From assembly GCF_900996235.1 (NCBI RefSeq), contig NZ_CAAJGM010000022.1:62001-126000 (forward strand): a DNA stretch of 64,000 nt, given 5' to 3'. A program made the position numbers and the translations under genes. Origin of the DNA: Paraburkholderia sp. BCC1885 (lineage in GTDB: Bacteria; Pseudomonadota; Gammaproteobacteria; Burkholderiales; Burkholderiaceae). Below are positions 63,732 to 64,000 of the stretch, piece by piece. Under the pieces are notes generated by a model. The model searched no databases. It saw only the letters and a list, made by a program, of their open reading frames with translations, and had not been told where the DNA came from. How positions within the stretch are numbered: the stretch's first letter is position 1; every line of letters begins with the position of its first letter.

Positions 63732-64000
63732 ATGGACTACCGTCAGATTCCTCCCATGTTGATTGCCGATGCGCGAGGTCTCGATTTCCTGAATTCGATC
63801 GCCACGCCGGTCGACGAAGAAGTCGACTGGATTAGCGATGGCGAAGGGCTGCTGGCCTGGCTGGAGCAGGCCGGCATGGTGCCGCCGACCGTGCTGGCGG
63901 CGTTGCGCGCTCAGTCGACGGCGGCCGAATTCGACGCCGTGGCGCGGCAGGCGCGCGAGCTGCGCGAGTGGTTCAGGGGTTTTGTGCGCGAGCGCAAGGG
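63732..64000 (+). CDS. 5' part of a CGNR zinc-finger/ABATE-domain protein
   Basis: The gene runs out of the window at the right edge. The visible 89 residues begin MDYRQIPPMLIADARGLDFLNSIATP and continue with LLAWLEQAGMVPPTVLAAL, which fits the N-terminal ABATE domain that precedes a CGNR zinc finger in stress-related transcription factors. The zinc finger lies outside. A strong inverted repeat precedes the gene. Confidence 0.75.
   Translation, partial: MDYRQIPPMLIADARGLDFLNSIATPVDEEVDWISDGEGLLAWLEQAGMVPPTVLAALRAQSTAAEFDAVARQARELREWFRGFVRERK

Overview
The window looks like a chromosomal segment of a high-GC betaproteobacterium of the order Burkholderiales, most like Paraburkholderia or Burkholderia. 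This rests on strong GC bias at third codon positions, a cyoABCD quinol oxidase, a membrane urate oxidase with a cytochrome c tail, and the general style of the proteins. The species cannot be named from sequence alone. I saw no rRNA, tRNA, CRISPR array or intact insertion sequence.

Region 1 (1-1890): the 3' end of an unidentified gene, tadA (tRNA wobble deaminase) and an LD-carboxypeptidase, closed by a clear terminator. Region 2 (1900-19350) is the metabolic core and holds an almost complete purine-ring degradation locus. It has a GntR/FCD regulator with its own promoter and operator-like repeats, an NCS1 permease, a hydantoin/allantoin racemase, allantoinase (puuE), OHCU decarboxylase (uraD), allantoicase (alc) and ureidoglycolate lyase (allA). 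Opposite to these lie urate oxidase (puuD) and hydroxyisourate hydrolase (uraH). An 8-oxoguanine deaminase-type amidohydrolase, a LysR regulator and a BMP-type ABC importer follow. Together they can take oxidised guanine or urate through hydroxyisourate, OHCU, allantoin, allantoate and ureidoglycolate to glyoxylate and urea.

Region 3 (19350-28030) carries a dodecin, a YbiT-type ABC-F protein, the cyoABCD operon without cyoE, a nitronate monooxygenase-like flavoprotein, an OmpW porin and a DUF1289 protein. Region 4 (28030-32740) is a potFGHI putrescine importer. Its leader has a perfect 18-bp palindrome overlapping a promoter, and a terminator sits between potF and potG. Region 5 (32750-40300) is a glycosyltransferase island: a GT-A-like enzyme, a GT4 enzyme and two paralogous TPR-glycosyltransferases, the first with an extra C-terminal glycosyltransferase-like domain. 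Two gene remnants mark it as a decaying, probably acquired locus: a scrap of a third TPR-glycosyltransferase just upstream of the first paralogue, and a frameshifted fragment of a type I secretion (HlyB-like) transporter just downstream of the second.

Region 6 (40300-49150) contains a soluble chemoreceptor, an alpha/beta hydrolase beside a Baeyer-Villiger-type monooxygenase with a divergent TetR regulator and clear operator half-sites, a PspA/TPR-membrane-protein pair, and a ribbon-helix-helix-like protein. Region 7 (49150-64000) contains a bifunctional penicillin-binding protein, an LpxL-type acyltransferase, a complete RND efflux operon (membrane fusion protein, pump, outer-membrane channel) with a divergent TetR repressor, a small membrane protein, a LysR regulator, a GNAT protein, two alpha/beta hydrolases with unusual nucleophile positions, and the start of a CGNR/ABATE regulator behind a conspicuous inverted repeat.
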